In this document: positions 60,201-64,000 of the stretch, piece after piece
How positions within the stretch are numbered: the first letter of the stretch is position 1
Layout of the letters: the number at the start of each line of letters is the position of its first letter
Translations under genes and position numbers: made by a program
The notes under the pieces: model-generated
What the model was told of the DNA's origin: nothing
The model's database searches: none
Seen by the model: only the letters and a program-made list of their open reading frames with translations
DNA from: Absidia repens
Lineage: Eukaryota > Mucoromycota > Mucoromycetes > Mucorales > Cunninghamellaceae
Reading direction: 5' to 3'
Assembly (NCBI GenBank): GCA_002105175.1
Contig: MCGE01000015.1
Span: 124,001 to 188,000, forward strand
DNA length: 64,000 nucleotides

Positions 60201-63200
60201 ATGAAACTTGTTTTTCCGGCATTGATTATCACCACCTTTACCGTTGCCGTTCATGGTTTCGAAGTAAATTGCCCTTTCTTTCCTTTTTTTTTTTGTTCAC
60301 TACTCACTATTTATCTTCATAGAATGACTGTAACAATAACTTAGCGGTTTGTAAGATTATAATTTTCAAATTTTTGTATCTCTAGAAATGATCGGCAGGA
60401 TCTGAGGTTAAAATCGATTTCCTTTTTATTATTATTATTTTGATTATTACTGGCTTCTTGTATTGTAGATTGGGGACAAAACTCATACGGCGCTGCACAC
60501 TTGAAAGAGCCCTCCAAATGGCAACAAGGTATCCGCCAGTATTGCCAAGATTCGACCATTGATATCATTCCTATGGGTTTTGTTACTCACTTTTTTGGTA
60601 CTGGTGATCTTCCTGTCATCAATCTTAGCAATGTAAGGAACCTTCGAAAAAATCATTCAGTGATTTAACCCCCGATTAAAGCTGCCAATCCTCTTTTTTT
60701 TTTTTTTTTTTTTTTTTTGTTGTTCGTCTCATAGATTTGCAATATTGTGGATAACAGTACTTTTCCCGGTACTTCTTTGGCTGACTGCTCGGCGATTGTA
60801 GAAGACATCCAGTTTTGTCAAAGTAAAGGCAAGGCAATCACCCTTTCTTTAGGAGGGGCGACTGGTGGTGCTGGATTCCAGTCCGATAGTCAAGCTTCTG
60901 GTTTTGCTGATACTATTTGGAACTTATTTCTTGGTGGAATTTCTTCAACAAGACCTTTTGGTGACGCTGTTTTGGATGGTGTTGATCTTGATATTGAAGG
61001 AGGTGGATATAATTGTAAGTACCCTGCTAATCCCTCTTCCTCCCGTTCTCCAATCTCATTATGAAAACTCAATTACTTTTTGGTTTAGATTACGATACCT
61101 TCCTGACTCAGTTAAGAAATCATTTTACTGGTTCTGATAAACGATACTATGTCACTGCTGCTCCTCAATGTGTTTACCCCGATTCAAATCTTGGTGCTTC
61201 TATCAGTCAAAACTCTATCGATGCGCTATATGTCCAATTCTGTAAGTTAAAAAGACCACTGAAGAACCCTCAGGGGCTCTATGTAATAGCACAGAAATCT
61301 TTCTTACTTCGTCTGTTCCTTTTTTTAATAGATAATAACCCTTGTGGTCTTCAAACGTGGGGTACAAGCGGCTGGAATTATGGTGTATGGGACTATTGGG
61401 CAAGAAACATATCTCCTAACAAAAATATAAAAATCTATATTGGTGCTCCCGCAAGTCCTAGCGCAGCTGGTGGTGGTTATGTGCCTCTTAGCACTCTTTC
61501 CAACATTGCTTTGTCTACTCGCAAATCATTTCCCAGTTTTGGTGGAGTGATGTTTTGGGGTAAGACTATTTCTGCTGTGATTTTTTTTGATCAACCATAT
61601 GAGTAGATTATTTTATTTACCTTTTTTTTTTTTTGCTCACTTTAGATGCCTCACAAGCCGTTGCAAATGGTAACATCGATGCTGGTATTAAACAAGCCTT
61701 ATCCAATGGTGGATCATGTGGCAAAACATTTGACTATCCTGCTTGCTCTGCTCCTTCGTATCAAACTGGTGTAGGTTATCCTGGTGGTTCCAAGGTATCG
61801 CATGAGTAAGTGCAGCACATACAACATAGTAACCATATTCAGGCATTTATAAATTATTGTGCATTATCTTCTCTTTTCTCATTGATTATAGTGGTTATAT
61901 CTGGCAGGCCATGTGGTATGCTTCTGGTCCACCTGATGGCTCTTTCCAAACATGGATCCCAGGTAAATGTGTAGAACTTTATTCTTGGACTATATATATT
62001 CGGCAACTTACTTTGATGATTGTTATATAATAGTTAGCGCATGCGCTGGAGCACACGGTGAATCTGAATCAATAGCGAGTAACGTGGTACCGTCACCTTC
62101 GGCTTCAACAACGCCATCCAATGGCCCATCATCCGAAGAATCAAATACATCAGCGGCACCTTCTCCGTCCAGCACAGAATCTAGCGACTTATCCTGTGGA
62201 TCGGTGTCAGCATGGTCCGACACGGCTGTGTACAAATCTGGCGATCAGGTAGCATACAATCATCAAATCTTTAAAGCTGGGTGGTGGACTTTAAATGATA
62301 TTCCTGGTGGTGCTGTTGGTGTCTGGACTGCTGTTGAGTCTTGCACTTCCCAATCAAAACTGTTGACGCTCGACTCTGTGGATATGCAGAAAGGTAAATA
62401 AAATAAAACACGTAACTTGAAAGGGGAAGGGGTGGTTTAAATATGACATAGTCAACTCAAACTGAAAACAATAGATACAACACTCGGCTCTCACTCTACA
62501 CCGTCTTGCAAGGATGCTGCTCAATGGAGACCATCTGCTGAGTATAAAGAAGGGACCAAAGTGATTCACGGGTAATTATTCAACTGTTGTCTATTGTGAA
62601 CATACTACTGACTTATTTTATGCGCGTATACTTTTGTTAGTGGTAATATCTATGTATCGACTTGGTGGAATACGGTAAGATCGCTCGACTCTCAATTTAT
62701 AAAGCAAATACATAACGCCTGTTTATTTAACTTATATTTTAGAATGAAGAACCTGAAGCCCCGGATACCGTGTCGTGGAAAATGGATATTGTCTGCAGCT
62801 CGGCCATTGTCAAACGGGAAAACAAGATATCCTACTCTCGTGAGTTCTACCCCTTTGATATCATTATCAGCACATGTCATGGATCATTTATCTATTTTTA
62901 TTCTACATAATTATGTAGGTGCTTGTAAACGTAACTGGATGGCCGACGAATATTATTATGAACAGAATTTGGTGGCTCAAAGTAAACTGGAAAATTAAAA
63001 AGCCACTTTTAGTCACTAACCCTTCGATTTTGATACTATTGAATTAGATGGAAAAGTATATCAAGCAAAAGTTGGATCAATTGGTCAGGCACCTCAAGAC
63101 AATACTTCGTAAGTAGACCTCACTTTTTTTTTTTTTTGACTGCCCCACTAACAGGTTTATTCTCTTTCTATTTCCAATGTCACAGTATTTGGTCATTAGT

Positions 63201-63216
63201 ATCTACGTGTATTTAG
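60201..63216 (+). CDS. Secreted GH18 class III chitinase with three C-terminal chitin-binding-like modules
   Basis: Hydrolyses chitin, likely in wall remodelling or nutrition. Fifteen exons (60201-60263, 60323-60350, 60469-60632, 60735-61014, 61089-61241, 61332-61559, 61646-61805, 61892-61962, 62034-62393, 62475-62571, 62641-62674, 62743-62839, 62919-62981, 63048-63108, 63186-63216) give 629 residues with consistent phase. Signal peptide [19 protein letters not shown]. The GH18 domain starts [24 protein letters not shown] and the catalytic [11 protein letters not shown] (acid Glu) follow; then [35 protein letters not shown] and FGGVMFWDAS. A Ser/Thr/Pro linker leads to three Cys-bounded modules of CBM5/12-like pattern: [54 protein letters not shown]. 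Intron-exon structure is finer in the tail. AATAAAATAC follows at about 63332. Confidence 0.94.
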
Positions 63217-63484
63217 ACCATAGTTATATTTGAATTACTATATCAGTTTATTGTATCCCCTTGATATACTTTTTGTTTTATTCTCGTGATTTTTAATGCA
63301 GTATATTGTCTCTTCGTTTCGAATTGTACCTAATAAAATACTTCACCTTTCCCCGCCCCTTCCTTTTTATTTCTAACCCAGCAGAGTCGCGAAAAAAAAA
63401 GAGAAAAAAAACCAGGCGTGTCAGCTGGGTGTGATTTATTTTCTCTTTTCTTTACTTTTGAAAACACACCATATCATTTTAAAC
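63217..63484. other. Spacer, chitinase 3' flank and dUTPase promoter
   Basis: Holds the chitinase poly(A) signal (CTAATAAAATAC about 63330) and a T/C-rich dUTPase leader (63431-63458). No gene. Confidence 0.5.
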
Positions 63485-64000
63485 ATGTCCCCTCTTCCCC
63501 GTCTTCTTGTCAAAAAGCTTTCCGACAAAGGAAGAGCTCCTACTCGTGGATCTGCTCAAGCCGCTGGTTATGATCTTTACAGGTAAGTAACAAAACGACA
63601 TGATCATAAAATACAGAGCTTGATTTATTGTATTATACAATATTATACGATAAAGCTACTGACACTTATTAACTTTTTATCTATTATATTAGTGCTGCCA
63701 ATATTGTAATTCCTGCTGAAGGTAAAGTGATCGTTCCTACCGACATTTCCATTGCGGTACCTGAAGGATGCTATGGTCGTGTGGCCCCTCGATCAGGCTT
63801 GGCTGCTAAACATTTCATTGATACCGGTGCTGGTGTGATTGATGCTGACTACCGTGGACCTGTTGGTGTTGTTTTATTCAACTTCTCCAAGGTTGACTAC
63901 CAAGGTAACGAACCAAAGCAATGTCAGTATAAAGGCCATAGTTGTTAACGATATACCTATCCTTTTTTTTGTTTATACAGTGTCTGAAGGTGACCGTATC
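63485..64000 (+). CDS. DUT1: dUTPase (trimeric type), 3' end cut by window edge
   Basis: Hydrolyses dUTP to dUMP and PPi, keeping uracil out of DNA and feeding dTMP synthesis. Exons 63485-63582, 63693-63904 and 63981 to the edge, phases consistent. Motif 1 is [11 protein letters not shown], motif 2 PRSGLAAKH, motif 3 with the catalytic Asp/Tyr is [16 protein letters not shown], and motif 4 starts VSEGDRI at the edge. Motif 5 (Gly-rich P-loop-like tail) must lie outside. Start ATG 63485 ([19 protein letters not shown]) gives the short N-terminus of cytosolic/nuclear forms; no mitochondrial presequence is seen. Confidence 0.96.

Overview
The window looks like nuclear DNA of an early-diverging filamentous fungus, most probably a Mucoromycota (Mucorales-type) species. 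The base composition is AT-rich. Genes are split by many short GT-AG introns of about 50-100 bp, often with long T runs before the acceptor. The gene set mixes typical fungal genes (BIO2, QCR2, a SUR7-like protein, class III chitinase, a NUM1-type cortical anchor) with families absent from budding yeast (NTAQ1, CYRI, SAMHD1-like HD hydrolase). There is no bacterial or viral signature. Species placement is inference. Exon boundaries were read by eye; for most genes the reading phase was checked across every junction.

Layout. 1-2816 (-): 5' part of an RTC1/WDR24 GATOR2 subunit, cut by the left edge. 3.3-7.2 kb: intergenic DNA with two copies of a dispersed repeat. 7.7-8.6 kb (-): NTAQ1. 8.6-11.8 kb: intergenic DNA with a TA-flanked MITE, another repeat copy and a decayed gene-like segment. 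11.8-13.2 kb (+): C2H2 factor. 14.4-20.4 kb (-): giant NUM1/ApsA-like protein. 21.3-23.6 kb (-): PPR protein. 24.3-25.4 kb (+): unknown multi-pass membrane protein. 26.1-27.8 kb (+): BIO2. 28.4-29.8 kb (+): CYRI. 31.3-32.3 kb (+): Ras. 32.7-33.7 kb (+): NCS-1. 34-37 kb: two repeat copies. 37.0-38.4 kb (-): nitronate monooxygenase. 39.0-41.8 kb (-): NPR3/NPRL3. 42.0-42.8 kb (+): SUR7/PalI-like protein. 44.5-45.1 kb (+): small unknown protein. 46.2-48.5 kb (-): SAMHD1-like protein. 48.7-50.7 kb (-): vacuolar-type serine carboxypeptidase. 50.8-53.7 kb: intergenic with a repeat copy. 53.7-55.1 kb (+): MTM1-type carrier. 55.8-57.6 kb (-): QCR2. 57.6-60.2 kb: intergenic with a repeat copy. 60.2-63.2 kb (+): chitinase. 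63.5 kb to the edge (+): dUTPase.

Functional themes (inference from families). Amino-acid signalling to TORC1 is represented by one GATOR2 and one GATOR1 subunit 40 kb apart. Cortex, polarity and cytoskeleton are represented by NUM1-like, Ras, CYRI and the SUR7-like protein. The mitochondrion is represented by PPR, BIO2, MTM1-type carrier and QCR2. dNTP pool control is represented by the SAMHD1-like protein and dUTPase. Nothing suggests a biosynthetic cluster.

The most unusual items are: a dispersed non-coding repeat family with at least seven copies, built of duplicated poly(A)-signal-like modules; an array of about 15 TQT/IQVD-like short motifs in the NUM1-like dynein-anchor candidate; microexons of 11, 18, 22 and 25 nt in NCS-1 and Ras; a GC-AG intron in CYRI; and a shared TTAGATTAG word at gene 3' ends and inside the repeat.
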